NCBI GenBank assembly: GCA_023634235.1
Contig: JAMKCF010000008.1
Coordinates: 2,671,001 to 2,735,000, forward strand
Direction: 5' to 3'
Length of the DNA stretch: 64,000 nt
Source of the DNA: Pisaster brevispinus
Lineage: Eukaryota > Echinodermata > Asteroidea > Forcipulatida > Asteriidae
Notes under the pieces: model-generated
What the model was told of the DNA's origin: nothing
The model's input: the letters and a program-made list of their open reading frames with translations, nothing else
Database searches by the model: none
Program-made: the position numbers and the translations under genes
Part shown: positions 1 to 11,775 of the stretch, one piece after another
Numbering within the stretch: position 1 is the stretch's first letter
Layout: each line of letters opens with the position of its first letter

Positions 1-710
1 ACTTTTAATAGGAGTAACTGGGGCGCTGTACTCCTTTTTCGATAAGCATATAATTTAGTGAAAAATAACCAGAACTTAGGGAGATAAATTGGTGGCGGGC
101 AGCGGAAAATTTGCCCAATCCTATCTCTTTGCCCACTGGAGTGTAGCTTTACTACCTGCGTCGTTTTTGGTCATGAAACTTGCCGATCGAATGCTACTGT
201 ACTTTGTTGTAAACACATCACACATTTTTGGGGAAAATCATTTTCAAATGCTTTGTGAGTTACAACATGTACAAATGTGAATTTTTGTTCACATCTTAAC
301 CACACCATATAGCTTGAAAATACTTTTTTTCGGGTTCCCTTAACAACTGTACAGCAAGGGTATGATTAACTGCTACGATTTAATGGGGACCAGACTGATT
401 TACCTAGTGCGCCAACCACAATCTTTGCACAGATAGGCGTGAGATGCGTGATCCATGGCCCGCTGCTTAAATGATTTGATGTTAAAATTAATTACATTTT
501 TTATGTTGAAATAAATTTCATTAATTTGCCCTAAAAGCTTTATAGAGAAATTTTGGTGGGTGGGAATACAGTAAATCTTGGCATCTTATGCTTCAAAAAC
601 TAGAACCTTAAATTCTGTTTAGTTTTTTTCTCAATTCCCCCCCCCCCCACCTCTGAAGCCATGAACACATTTGAATAACTTTCAACAGACCACTTGTGTC
701 TACCTTATAG
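1..710. other. Non-coding, no recognisable gene
   Basis: AT-rich sequence with a C homopolymer near 638. I see no supported exon before the one beginning at 711. Confidence 0.5.
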
Positions 711-861
711 GCCTCGAGGCATTGTCAAACGCATACAGAACCAACAGATTGGTGTTTGTTCCAATGAAGAGCAAATGAAGAGCATGGTGCCAGTACATTG
801 GACCCGATTGGTAATTAGAGCACCTGTGAAGATCCATACAAAAGACAATTTTGGTGATAAA
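711..861 (+). CDS. Putative exon of an unidentified gene (upstream of tandem exon copies)
   Basis: Bounded by an acceptor-like CCTTATAG and a donor-like AAA|GTACTT. It encodes PRGIVKRIQNQQIGVCSNEE, then MKSMVPVHWTRLVIRAP. The composition looks coding, but I do not recognise the family and can see neither start nor stop of the gene. Confidence 0.4.
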
Positions 862-1131
862 GTACTTACCAAAACCAATCCTCAAGAGTACCGTCACAGG
901 CAGCCCTAAAAAATCACTGTTGTTTATTTTGACTGCGATGATCAAAATAATCCTATAAACAGTTTTTTGTTGCATACAATGTTTGATTTCTTCACTATTT
1001 TTGATTCAAAGTATAAACAAATCCAAATATAAACCCAAGTTATTTTACTATCTAATCTTACTGTTTTTAAATGATTGGTAATGTTCTTAAACACTAAATG
1101 TCACAAATTGTGCATTATGTTTGTGTTGCAG

Positions 1132-1205
1132 CCAGGCTTTACAAGCAGATGTCCATGACCAACATGACCAGGCTGTGATAAAGGAGCTGCACTCTCCAGT
1201 AAAAG
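1132..1205 (+). pseudogene. Exon-like copy 1 of 4
   Basis: Follows TTTGTGTTGCAG and ends AAAAG|GTGAAT. It encodes QADVHDQHDQAVIKELHSPV in one frame. At 74 nt it lacks the PKTSTRQQ part present in copies 2 and 3. Confidence 0.5.
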
Positions 1206-1803
1206 GTGAATTCCCAAAGTACACTTTGAATACTTACTCCTTGGTCCAAATGAAGCTCTTTAAAAATTGTGCAGAATGCACGCTGTTACTCTTGTTTAAA
1301 CTGAATTAGTATTACCGGTAGTCATTTTCTTGTAGGATTACATTTCATTTCAGAAGTGAAAGGCTGGGTTTTGTTTTTTTCTGTAGGGTGATTTGGGAAA
1401 AGTCCTCATGGATTGTTCATTGTTAAACATAAATATCAATCCAAACTCTTAGCTTGTGGTATTTTCGATTTGATTTGTCATTTGCTGGATAAGTTTCGTT
1501 CTGAGAGAGAGCTCACTGATGATAAAGTTCTTACCAGCACCGATCCTAAAGAGAACTATCCCAGGCATTGAACATCCCCAAAGTCATCAATGCTTAATTT
1601 GATTGCAGAAAATGAAAATAACCTTGAAATGCATGAGTTCCTCTAAACAGTTTGTATGCTATAAATTTTGATTTTTCATTACTTATTTTTTATAAATAGT
1701 GTTTTAAAAATCTGTAGGTAAACACAAGTTAAATAAACTTAACTTTTTTGATGGGTAATGTTCTAAAGCATGTCACAAATTGTGCATTTTGTTTGTGTTG
1801 CAG

Positions 1804-1892
1804 TGGCTCAGGATCTCCAAAGACATCTACCCGTCAACAAGTAGATGTCCAAGACCAGGCTGAGATAAAGGAGCTGCACTCTCCAGTAAAAG
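1804..1892 (+). pseudogene. Exon-like copy 2 of 4
   Basis: 89 nt between TTGCAG and GTGAAT, encoding GSGSPKTSTRQQVDVQDQAE and IKELHSPVK. Two bases shorter at its 5' end than copy 3, so the copies do not share a phase. Confidence 0.5.
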
Positions 1893-2400
1893 GTGAATTC
1901 TCAAAAAATGTACTTTTAATATTTACTGCTGGTTTCAAATGGATCTCTGTGGTCATTGTGAACAATGCATGTTGTTGCTCTTAAGACAGAAGTTACCATC
2001 AGTCATTTGATGTTGTTTGGCAATCGTTTCAGGTTTTCCATAGAGGTTTTAAATATTTGGGTAAAGTCCCTAAATTTGCATCATGTTCGACTTAAATATC
2101 AATCCAAAGAGAGAGAGCTTACTGATGATAAAGTTCATACCAGCACCAATCCTCAAGAGAACTGTCACGGGCATTTGAAGTCACCCAAAACCACCAATGC
2201 TTTATATTTTGATTGCAACAATGAAAATAATCCTGAAATGCATGATTTTCTACAAACAGTTTTTGTTTCTTATGGTGTTTGCTTTTCTTTGATTAAAAGT
2301 ACACCAAGGTAAACACAACTTATCTGCACATAACTGTTTTAATGATGGGTGATGTTTCTAAATGTTTCTAAATGTCACGTGCATTTTGTTTGTGTTACAG

Positions 2401-2491
2401 TCAGGCTCAGCATCTCCAAAGACATCTACCCGTCAACAAGTAGATGATCAATACCAGGCTACGACAAAGGAGCTGCACTCTCCAGTAAAAG
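2401..2491 (+). pseudogene. Exon-like copy 3 of 4
   Basis: 91 nt between TGTTACAG and GTGATT, encoding SGSASPKTSTRQQVDDQYQA and TTKELHSPVK. It has the cleanest reading frame of the four. Confidence 0.5.
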
Positions 2492-3112
2492 GTGATTTCC
2501 CCAAAAGTATACTTAAATAATATATACTAGTGATGACAAATGGAGCTCCGTAAAAATTTTACAGAATGCATGTTGTCTGTTGTTACTCTTTTTTAAACAG
2601 TCTTTAATATCAGTCCATTTCTGGCAGCATTATAATTCATTCAAAGATATTTGTAAGTTGTTTGGCAATCATTTCAGAGTTGAAAGGCTGGGTTGTTTTT
2701 TCTGTCAGGGGATTTGGGCAATGTCCCTAAGGATGCCTCATGTTAAACATAAATATCAATCCACACTCTTAGCTCTTGGTCATTTACATTTTGATATGGC
2801 ATTTGCTGGGTAAGTTTCGTTCTGAGAGAGAGCTCACTGATGATAAATTTCATACCAGCACCGATCCTCACGAGAACTGTCATGGGCAATGAGTGTCTCC
2901 AAACAATCACAAATGCGTATTTTGATTGCAGAAATGTAAATAATCTAGAAATTCATGAGTTTCTCCAACAGTTTTTCGCTGCTTACAATCTTAGGTTTCT
3001 TCCTTGTTTTCATTGAAAGTAAAAATCTGAAGGAAAATATAAGTTCTCTGAACCTAACTGTTATAATGAAGGGCAATGTTCTGAAACATGTCATGCTGTG
3101 TTTGTGTTGCAG

Positions 3113-3205
3113 TCAGGCTTAGCATCTCCAAAGACACATCTACCCGTCAACAAGTAGATGTCAAAGACCGGCCGATGATAAAGGAGCTGCACTCTCCAGT
3201 AAAAG
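3113..3205 (+). pseudogene. Exon-like copy 4 of 4, frameshifted
   Basis: 93 nt between TTGCAG and GTGAAT. A 2-base insertion (GACACATC against GACATC) throws the frame and creates a TAG, so this copy cannot encode the same peptide. Confidence 0.5.
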
Positions 3206-3230
3206 GTGAATTCCCCTTAATATACTTTTA

Positions 3231-3660
3231 AGGATTATTTGCTCTGGTGTTGCTAGTGCTTCACAGGCATGGCATGAGGCCTCTGAAGCTTTCTCGGACC
3301 CTTTAGTGTGGTAGTTACAGAAACTTAGGGTAGCAGATAACCCCATAGGCAGTCATTACAGCAGGACAGACTCCAGTGGAGAAACGGAACTTACTGGATC
3401 TCGTAAGAGGCAATACCGCTATGGTATCCTTTTGGGGCATTCTCCCTCCCCGCTGTTGACCTGTCTGATGATCGCCAGTGATTACCGGATGGGTTCACAT
3501 CCCTACTCCTACAGGGCTTAAAGAACTGACAGCCACTGTGGCATAATTGATGCAAAGCCTACAGGGGACTGTTCTGACCCGTCCCTTACCACAGCTGTGG
3601 GGCCCATTGTCAGCTGAGGTCGGGGATGCAATATCTATACTCATAACCAATGAGTTTTGC
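3231..3660. other. GC-richer segment, unidentified
   Basis: Clearly richer in GC than its surroundings, with no long open frame and no tRNA or rRNA I recognise. It directly abuts the last exon-like copy, so it may be an inserted element. Confidence 0.35.
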
Positions 3661-4474
3661 CACACGGAAGAGGTACCCGACAATGAGTTTGCCCCTTGAA
3701 GGACATGCCATCTTCCATGATTTCTACAAGTTCTTCTGTCATGTCTACCCTCAAACAGACATTCCTCAGTCCATGAGACACAGGGGTTTTCACCAGATCA
3801 TTGGATATGCCATCGAGAGGGCGCTCTCTGGCTCCCTTTCCCTGTCGGGAGAAATCATTAAACTCAGAATATTTCACCCAAATACCTTCCCTGGAAAGAT
3901 ATTAGAAAGAGGAAAATAAATGTTAGTATCTTTTAAACAAACTTACTTGTTGAACTTTTTCACAGAGTACTATGACTGTTTTTCATGAAAAAAAGGTATA
4001 AGAAAAGAACTTGTTAACATTCAAATGAAAAACAATGATGACTGTATATTGAAAAGGTTGGATTTGGCACACTGCAAGTGTTGGTTTGTATAACATTTCT
4101 TATCTGTAAACTTTACCTTTCAGATGCCAGACAAAGCTAATAGTTCCCTGACATCAAGTGCAAAGTGAATCATTTCTACTGACATCTTGAAGGCTACAGG
4201 GTATAAAGGAGAGCAACGCGTATGTAAACATCAGCATCATCAAGACATCTCAGCTGTTCATCTAGCAATCATGAATGAACAACCAAGTCATCTGCTGTCT
4301 TCATTTGTAAGATATTGTAGATGTGTTAGTTTGATGTTTTGATCTTAACTGTTTATGGTTGTATAGTGGGCTGTTTTTGCAGCACTATGCAGTTAACCTC
4401 TTGTAAATAAGTACACCATTGCAAGCAAGCACATACGCGTTTTTTGAACTATGCAGCTGGCGATCTTAGAGCCT
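3661..4474. other. Non-coding or unidentified
   Basis: A short open frame on the plus strand (3650-3919) ends beside an AATAAA but has no recognisable domain. The rest is AT-rich sequence in which I see nothing definite. Confidence 0.3.
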
Positions 4475-4640
4475 TGGTGGTGCGGAGATACGATTTGGTG
4501 GTGCGGAGATACGATTTGGTGGTGCGGAGATTCGATTTGGTGGTGCGGAGATTCGATTTGGTGGTGCGGAGATTCGATTTGGTGGTGCGGAGATACGATT
4601 TGGTGGTGCGTGGTTTCGATTGGTGGTGCGTGGTTTCGGA
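4475..4640 (+). repeat. 21-bp minisatellite, about 8 copies
   Basis: Unit TGGTGGTGCGGAGATACGAT (plus one T), repeated at 21-bp spacing with ATAC/ATTC variants; the last two units have a diverged GTGCGTGG form. Because 21 is a multiple of three, every frame stays open and mimics a repetitive protein on both strands. Confidence 0.92.
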
Positions 4641-4699
4641 GATTTGACGGTGGGGGACTTCCGATTCGGAATCGATGGTGGTACAACACGGAAAATTCC

Positions 4700-5050
4700 G
4701 AATAATAAAAGGGACCTGGACACTTGCACGTGGCATGTGGGGTCCTACTTCCGGCCGGGGTAACAGTCGGTGGTTGATCTTAAAGGTGCATCAGGCTCCT
4801 CAGCGGGTAGGATGGTTCTGGTGTGATCACAATCGGTTGACTAACGGGAGTAGTCCCTAGTCTTGGCCGTGGGGCTAGTGGACCGCGTTACTACAGTAGG
4901 GGACTGCCTCGGGGACTGGTTTGCCTTGGGGTGGCGGACCGGACCCTTCCTAATGGGAGGTGCAATGGCCCTGACGATCTGGAAAGCGTGATGGGGCTGG
5001 TATCCTGGAACCTGCACGTTGGTAGCCCTGCTTTTAACTAATCTCACCAG
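4700..5050. other. GC-rich segment, possible transposable-element fragment
   Basis: About 350 bases of GC-rich DNA between AT-rich flanks. No RNA gene or coding domain can be named. The next segment holds a decayed open frame, so the two may belong to one element. Confidence 0.3.
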
Positions 5051-5056
5051 GATGAA

Positions 5057-5392
5057 TTGGCAAAATTGACTAAATTAAAATGCTTGCGATGGTGTACTTA
5101 TACAATATTTATTGATTTTAATTATAAGATTATGAGTCCAATTGAGATGACTGTTAATCAATCACTTCATATTCCTAGAGCAACTCCAATTAAGAACTGT
5201 CTGTTCTGTATTACTATTTCAGATGTTAAACTTTATCAGTGGTATAAAAAGTAACTTTTATGTGGTAGTTTTGACCCAAATAAGTATGGGATTAATTATA
5301 TTTCTGTTAATAAATGCAATTATGTGAAGTATAGAAATGAGGCTGCTGGGTTGGAGTGTGAGTCAGGCGGACATAAAGTCATCACGCGTTGA
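5057..5392 (+). pseudogene. Decayed open frame with one internal stop
   Basis: One frame reads through 5057-5392 except for a TAA at 5252. It gives KLTKLKCLRWCTYTIFIDF..., then SFDPNKYGINYISVNKCNYV after the stop, ending GGHKVITR. Both halves look protein-like and share the frame. I do not recognise the family; a transposon or other mobile-element remnant is a guess. Confidence 0.35.
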
Positions 5393-5399
5393 CAATTTT

Positions 5400-6435
5400 A
5401 CAACTAATATGAGAGTTTTTGTCTGGTATGAGTAGAGGACATTAATGTTCTTTCACAAGACTCTTTAAAAATGCGCTGGAATGTGTTCTTATTAATTAAT
5501 CCATAATTCACAGACAAATGGACAAATTACAAAATATTACAAGTATGTAAAAAGAGTATGAAAATTCAATGTCTATGTAAAAAGAGTATGAGAATACAAA
5601 GTCAATAAATAAAAACCCAATGTAATTATATGAGATAAATAAAAAAAAACTGAGCCAAAGTACAAAATGTAATTAGTGGAGAAGGCCAGATTCAAGGGGG
5701 AGGGGGATTTACTTTTATCAAAATTTTACAAAGTTGGTGGATCAAACATAGATTTAGTTATACGTTTCTGGATAGGGCTTTGTTGACAACAAAGTTTGTT
5801 TTGTACAACAACTTATTTTTATCTATTTACTAAAATTCCATGAAGTTTCACCATCTAGAAAAACGAATGTCTGTGATGATTTAAAAGACCACATTACAAA
5901 TACCTGTATGTTTGCATTTTAATCAGGAAAATTACAACTTGTAAACTAAAAAATGTATGATAAAATTGTTAAAATATTTCCATTTCACCAATCATTTGCC
6001 AAAAAAAGAAAAGAAAGAAAAAGAAATTGCCCAACAATGTGTCACAATTAACTAACAAAATATTAGTTTACATGCACCTTGTTTGTTTAGAGTAGTGTAG
6101 TAGTTCATGAATTTGAAAATAAATACAAATTTTAATAACTATACATTTTACAATACTAACTACAAGGAAAAGTAAGTTTTTTTAAAGAATAAAGACTGCC
6201 CAATTTTATAATGTACAATGACAGTAAAAAAATAACCAATTAATTGTTAACATTTATGTTATTTGTCTACAATTATTTTAAAAGGTTACATCACTAAGGT
6301 TTTGTTTTTGTTTGTTTGTTTGCTTGTTAGGTTTATTTATTTATTTGTTCATTGTATTTTGTTCATTGATATTTATACTCATTTCAATAATTTAAAATGT
6401 TTGTTTTTGTTATTTGCGCTTTAAGTAGATTTAAC
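5400..6435. other. AT-rich non-coding DNA
   Basis: Very AT-rich with homopolymer runs; no exon, RNA gene or clear inverted repeat is visible. Confidence 0.5.
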
Positions 6436-6439
6436 TTGG

Positions 6440-6606
6440 AGCACAAATAATATAAATGAGGGGGTTCGCACTCAATAAGCTTGCTTCTTGCAAATCCCCT
6501 CCACGTCTTTGTTTAGACTTATCTACTTGTTTAGGTATGTAAAGAATGTACCTCTGCTTTTTATTTTTTGCATTGATGTGGAAATAAAATGAATGAATGA
6601 ATGAAG
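6440..6606 (+). mobile_element. 3' tail of a non-LTR (LINE-like) retrotransposon
   Basis: Sequence CTCAATAAGCTTGCTTCTTG... through TGTGGAAATAAAATGAATG ends in a short (AATG)n run. That 3' UTR plus tetranucleotide tail is typical of CR1/L2-type LINE ends. No reverse transcriptase remnant is visible upstream. Confidence 0.5.
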
Positions 6607-8027
6607 GTGGGTGGTTGGGGTTTGGGGGTGGAGCCCTCTTACATAAGCAGTCCTACATGTAGATTGACACACTTTTAATAGTTATGATTACTAACATTAA
6701 TAACAACAATTACAATTAAACAACCTAAACATTAAATACATTACCGGTAATGAAAACATTTACTTCGATATGAGCTTTATCATTAGTTACTCACGTCCTT
6801 TTAATTTGACCTATATTGAATAAATTAGACCTACATGTACATAGACATGTAGATTTACTTATTAAAAAAAATTTTATAAATAAAAACTAATGTAATGAAT
6901 TACTTTTAACTCATGGAAACAAACAACTCTCAACAATTCAAACTATCTAATATATATTCTGTAAACACTTTAAGAACATTTATTATTATTGTTATTATAT
7001 ATGTATTGTGTGAATGACTTACAGCTTGAGGATCTAAACTCAATCCTCAAGTGGTACTTTACTTTTATTGCAAATAAATATAAGGTAATAAACATACTTA
7101 TATCAATGCAATTATTACAATAAACTTTTTCAGTCAAGAACTGAAAAAGTTAATTTTAACCGTGCAATATTATCTATATGTTATTTCAGTTATCTCAGTT
7201 GCAGTAAATTTAATGAAATCAATGTGTTCAAACATCAGAATGATCCCACATTCTACTTGGTAGTAAGTAAATCAAATTAAAGTAAATTTGGATATTGTAT
7301 AAACCACTTTATCAGACATAAGCAGTTTTACTTAATTCTTAATTTATTTAAAATGCGTGTGGTGGAGTGCAATTTTATCAAGGATGACTAAAATGAGGGG
7401 TGGCTAGGAAGTTGCAGCGCCCTCTAGCAGTGACCAAAATATAAATATTTGCTATTAATATTGAAGTATAATAGTTGATAGAAAGCACTTTATGTTGCAA
7501 GCACTGTGCAGTCTACATAGGTTCTCATTTTACGAACTGAAGTTTAGTGAATTTTCACCCTGCCAAGATTTAGATCAAGGGGCTGACATTACCCTTCCTT
7601 CGAAGAAGAGAATGTGATAATTTGAGCCCACTTTACTGGGAATACTTTCGTAATTAACAGTTTATTTTGTGCATTTTGAGACGACATGCATTTTAGTTTT
7701 GTTTAATACTTAATTTAAAGAGTTACTACCTTGTTTGTATAGTTTGTATTTAATTTTTAATTTCTAATGTTAAAAAACTTGTTAGTATGGTTTGTAGTCT
7801 TAATGTTAATTGTGTTTTCTTTTAGGCATTAAACACATTACGTGCTAAGTAATATTGGGAGGGGGGTTGCTTCTACAAATAAACTGTTTCTAAACAGGCA
7901 TCAACATAATTTTTTGGTTATCTTTTCCCCTCCTGGCTCATGCAAGGTCAAAGGTTGCATCTGTCAATTTTTTTTTTACCTATCCACTCTTAGGTTTATA
8001 TAAAAGGTCTGAGCACAATAATTTAAG
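6607..8027. other. AT-rich non-coding DNA with a small hairpin
   Basis: No gene is visible. At 7126-7149 AACTTTTTCAG and CTGAAAAAGTT form an 11-bp stem. Confidence 0.5.
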
Positions 8028-8029
8028 TG

Positions 8030-8107
8030 GCGATTTAGCCCAGTGGGCTAGCTCACAGCCTGGAATTCTGGGTTGTGAGCTTGGGGGTTCAAATCCTGGT
8101 GAATCCC
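8030..8107 (+). repeat. tRNA-like sequence (SINE head or tRNA pseudogene)
   Basis: An A-box-like TTTAGCCCAGTGGGCTAGC and a B-box-like GGTTCAAATCC lie at tRNA spacing with a T run after. The acceptor and T stems do not pair properly, so it is not a functional tRNA. Confidence 0.6.
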
Positions 8108-8151
8108 TTTTTTACCAGTAAAAACAATTTTTTTTTCTTGTAAAGAAATTG

Positions 8152-8222
8152 GGTAGGGCTTGAACCAGGTACCTTTAGCTCTGTAGCCTCTATCTCTTAC
8201 CACTCTGCTACTGAGCTTTCAT
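8152..8222 (-). repeat. tRNA-like sequence, opposite orientation
   Basis: On the minus strand, GCTCAGTAGCAGAGTGGTAA resembles an A box and GGTTCAAGCC a B box. It faces the tRNA-like sequence at 8030-8107, their 3' ends about 45 bases apart. Confidence 0.55.
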
Positions 8223-9699
8223 GAAAGTTGGTGACCCGATGAATATTAGAATGGCCTTGCTTAAAAAATCTTTTTGAAATATTTCCTTCTGGCTACCCTT
8301 GGATTTCATCTGATTTCACTGTTATAATAATAGTAATAATTGACTGATCTATATGCTGTGAACGATTTTTAAGTACTGTAGGATTGGATTGATTTAAAGG
8401 AAAGCTCAAATTGTTTTGAAGGAATACAAGTACATGTAACTGTCTTACAACATTGATTTAAAGGTGACCACATATTAATTATGATATTGAACCATGTAAA
8501 GATATCACACTTTTTAGGTTTAATGCATTTCACCATGAAGTGGTGACCACTTGAGGGGTACATTTCGTGTTAAAGGTATAATTAGAATGTTTTGGTACTT
8601 TTTGGATGGTAGCCTTATCCTTTATTAAAGGATATAAATAATTACTTTTTAGAAAAGTCAATTCAGTCAACTCAACCTGTAAAACTGTCATCAAATAAGT
8701 TACATGTATTCAATCAATAAACTATACCAAAGACATTATTTTGTTTTGTTTTTCCTTCAGGAATGCTGTACGCATGTGGTTTTGATTTTGTTTTATCAAA
8801 ATGACACCTACTATCTAGGAAAACCTGAAACTTGTTGGTCTTAATTACCATAATTGGGCATATTGTAACAGCCAACATTTACCACAAGGACCTACTTGAG
8901 ATTTCTGTCACCATAAAAAAGCATTTTCTCTAGATTCTGATGAAACTAAATATTTCTAGATAAATACCCAAATCGCATCTATTTTTAAAATTTGGGTCAA
9001 AGTTCAGGGTTTTGCCAGAGCCAGTCTAAAATAAGACCCATCTTGAGAAGGGGCAATGTTTTAAAGTCAGTTTTTGAATTATAAAAACAATTGGATTGTA
9101 CACCTTATTTATGTTCACTAAATCAGCCTGGTTTTTGGGATAAAATAAGTGCACCTTGCAAGCATTTTAATTCTGAGATAAATGTGACCCTCCTGGTAAG
9201 GTTATTTCTCAATCAGTGCCTCCACAACCAGGTCCCAGAACACAACAAGCTCTATGCACTTATGAGACCTTAAGATACGTCTTTCTTTCAGAAGGTTCCG
9301 ATAACCAGTCAAACTATATTGCCTTGATCTCCAACTTCATGAGTTCACAATATGCATCTTGTGTGCTTGCCTTTAAATAGTGCACTTACTTGTTACCAGA
9401 ACATATTTACATTATAGATGTAATAATAGCATCGGGAATGTACATGTACATGTACTCACATCATTATTTAACATGTCCAGAAGCTTACAAATTAACTGGC
9501 ACACCTTCAAAATACCAACAAATTAAAACAACTATTTATTTTTAAGGTACAGTCTGAATACGACCTTTCAAAATGTAATTTCGGTTAATTAAGTAGTCAA
9601 AGGAATCATTAAAAGATGATTGAAGTTATAGGACTTGGGAAAAGTGAGTAGACGGTGCTTTTCACACATCAGTAGTGCAAGGGTAAAACTAAAAATTAC
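8223..9699. other. AT-rich non-coding DNA
   Basis: No exon, RNA gene or clear repeat that I can support. Confidence 0.5.
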
Positions 9700-9759
9700 A
9701 TTCTTCACATCCAACAATATGAGAAATGCTTTTTTAATTAAACTTGCTTCCAAAAAAAT

Positions 9760-10375
9760 TCATTTTTTTCAAACACCGTAAATTTTAAGAGTTTTAGATC
9801 TCTTATCAGCTTAAAACATCTAGAAAACGATTTTTCTGTAAATTTTGAACATAAAAAGTAACTTTTTAAACAAAAACCCTAATAATGAGAAAACCCCCAT
9901 GCTAACTAGCCTGGTTTGACCCAGGGTATGGGCGAATTCCTATGCGGTTATTTTGTACACGGCCTATGGAGCGAGGTGGATCCGGTATATGGGCATATTC
10001 TCAGACGCAGAGTCCCCATACGCTGTGCACAACAAATGGACACAGGAATGTCCTCATATTCGGGGACCCCACGGCCCCATACACTGTGCACAACCAATGG
10101 GCACAGGAATATCGCCATATACGGGGTCCACACGGCCCCATACACTGTGCACAACCAATGGGCACAGGAATATTGCCATATACGGGGTCCACACGGCCCC
10201 ATACACTGTGCACAACAAATGGGCACAGGATTGTCCTCATATTCGGGGACCCCACAGCAATTTTCTTATGGAGGGGGTTTGGCGATTTTTGGAAAACTAT
10301 TAAAATTAATGTTTTTCGGGGTGGATTAAGAAGCGACACGTCGTTTTTAATGCATTTAAAACTTCAGAACAGTTA
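9760..10375 (-). repeat. Inverted copy of the 61-bp satellite complex (left arm)
   Basis: Reverse complement of 10840-11755: the same flank (ATCTCTTATCAGCTTAAAAC), the same satellite and the same end (GAAGCGACACGTCGTTTTTA). Its satellite core, about 10019-10255, is much shorter than in the right-hand copies. Confidence 0.88.
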
Positions 10376-10479
10376 TTGTGAACTTTCAAGTTTTTTTATA
10401 TATATATATATATTTTTTTTTTATTTTCTCTTTTTAAAATTTTTGGAAGCAGGATTAGATAGAGTTAGTGGTTATTTTC

Positions 10480-11775
10480 AAACTCTGACAAGCTAAACTG
10501 GTGGAATCCCTCAGTTTTGACAAAAAGTAAAATAATAAACATCATGAACAAGTTTTTAAAAATAATTTGAAATTTCACAATTAAATTGTTATTTTTTATT
10601 TTAAATATGTCATGCACAAAAAGCATTGAATACTAACTATTTCATTTTATTTTTGGACTTATAGTTTGCGGTTTAAAATTTAAAAAGGAAGAAATTTAAA
10701 CATTTCCAAATTGAAATTAAAATGAGGAATCATCATGGAATTCAAAATCTGCATGCAAGAACCAAAGTGCTTGCGAAAAAAGAGAAAATGAGTTTTTTTA
10801 CTATGAAAAACAAAAAACCGTGAAAGTTCACAATAAAGTGTTCGGATGTTTTAAATGCATTAAAAACGACGTGTCGCTTCTTAATCCACCCCGAAAAACA
10901 TTAATTTTAATAGTTTTCCAAAAAACGCCAAACCCCCTCCATAAGAAAATTGCTGTGGGGTCCCCGAATATGCGGACAATCCTGTGCCCATTGGTTGTGC
11001 ACAGCGTATGGGGCCGTGTGGACCCCGTATATGGCAATATTCCTGTGCCCATTGGTTGTGCACAGTGTATGGGGACATGGGGTCCCCGAATATAAGGACA
11101 ATCCTGTGCCCATTGGTTGTGCACAGTGTATGGGGACGTGTGGACCCCGAATATGAGGACAATCCTGTGCCCATTGGTTGTGCACAGTGTATGGGGCCGT
11201 GTGGACCCCGTATATGGCAATATTCCTGTGCCCATTGGTTGTGCACAGTGTATGGGGACGTGGGGTCCCCGAATATGAGGACAATCCTGTGCCCATTGGT
11301 TGTGCACAGCGTATGGGGCCGTGTGGACCCCGTATATGGCAATATTCCTGTGCCCATTGGTTGTGCACAGTGTATGGGGACGTGGGGTCCCCGAATATGA
11401 GGACAATCCTGTGCCCATTGGTTGTGCACAGTGTATGGGGCCGTGTGGACCCCGTATATGGCAATATTCCTGTGCCCATTGGTTGTGCACAGTGTATGGG
11501 GACTCCGCGTCTAAGAATATGCCCATATACCGGGTCCACCTCGCTCCATAGGCCGTGTACAAAATAACCGCATAGGAATTCGCCCATATCCTGGGTCAAA
11601 ACGCGATTTTTACATGGAGGGGGTTTTCTCATTATTAGGGTTTTGTTTAAAAAGTGACTTTTTATGTTCAAAATTGACAGAAAAATAGTTTTTTAGATGT
11701 TTTAAGCTGATAAGAGATCTAAAACTCTGAAAATTTACGGTTTTTGAAAAAAAAATTAAAATGTTGGTTTGATGC
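10480..11775 (+). repeat. Tandem duplicated block, copy 1 (contains 61-bp satellite)
   Basis: A ~360-bp leader starting near CTGACAAGCTAAACTGGTGG is followed by a satellite array (about 10955-11512) and a ~260-bp trailer. The whole block is repeated at 11776-13050. Together with the left arm it forms a long inverted repeat. Confidence 0.9.
10955..11512 (+). repeat. 61-bp satellite array with two alternating unit types
   Basis: All units share CCTGTGCCCATTGGTTGTGC. One type has GGCCGTGTGGACCCCGTATA, the other GGACGTGGGGTCCCCGAATA, and they mostly alternate, giving a 122-bp higher-order repeat. The units lack stops in all six frames, which creates many long spurious ORFs. Confidence 0.92.

Larger units (their letters stand above)
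856..3230 (+). repeat. Tandem array of ~600-710 bp units, each carrying one exon-like block
   Basis: Two landmarks repeat four times. The block GATAAAGTTC...ACCAGCACCGATCCT recurs near 856, 1519, 2125 and 2838. An exon-like block with flanking splice sites starts at 1132, 1804, 2401 and 3113. Unit lengths are about 670, 600 and 710 bp. This is direct tandem duplication of an exon with its introns. Confidence 0.88.

Noticed and set aside
4393..4736. Histidine/proline-rich or tryptophan-rich repetitive frames
   Set aside because: Minisatellite artefact of the 21-bp array at 4475-4640.
8030..8107. Functional tRNA gene
   Set aside because: A and B boxes are present but acceptor and T stems do not pair; better explained as a SINE head or pseudogene.
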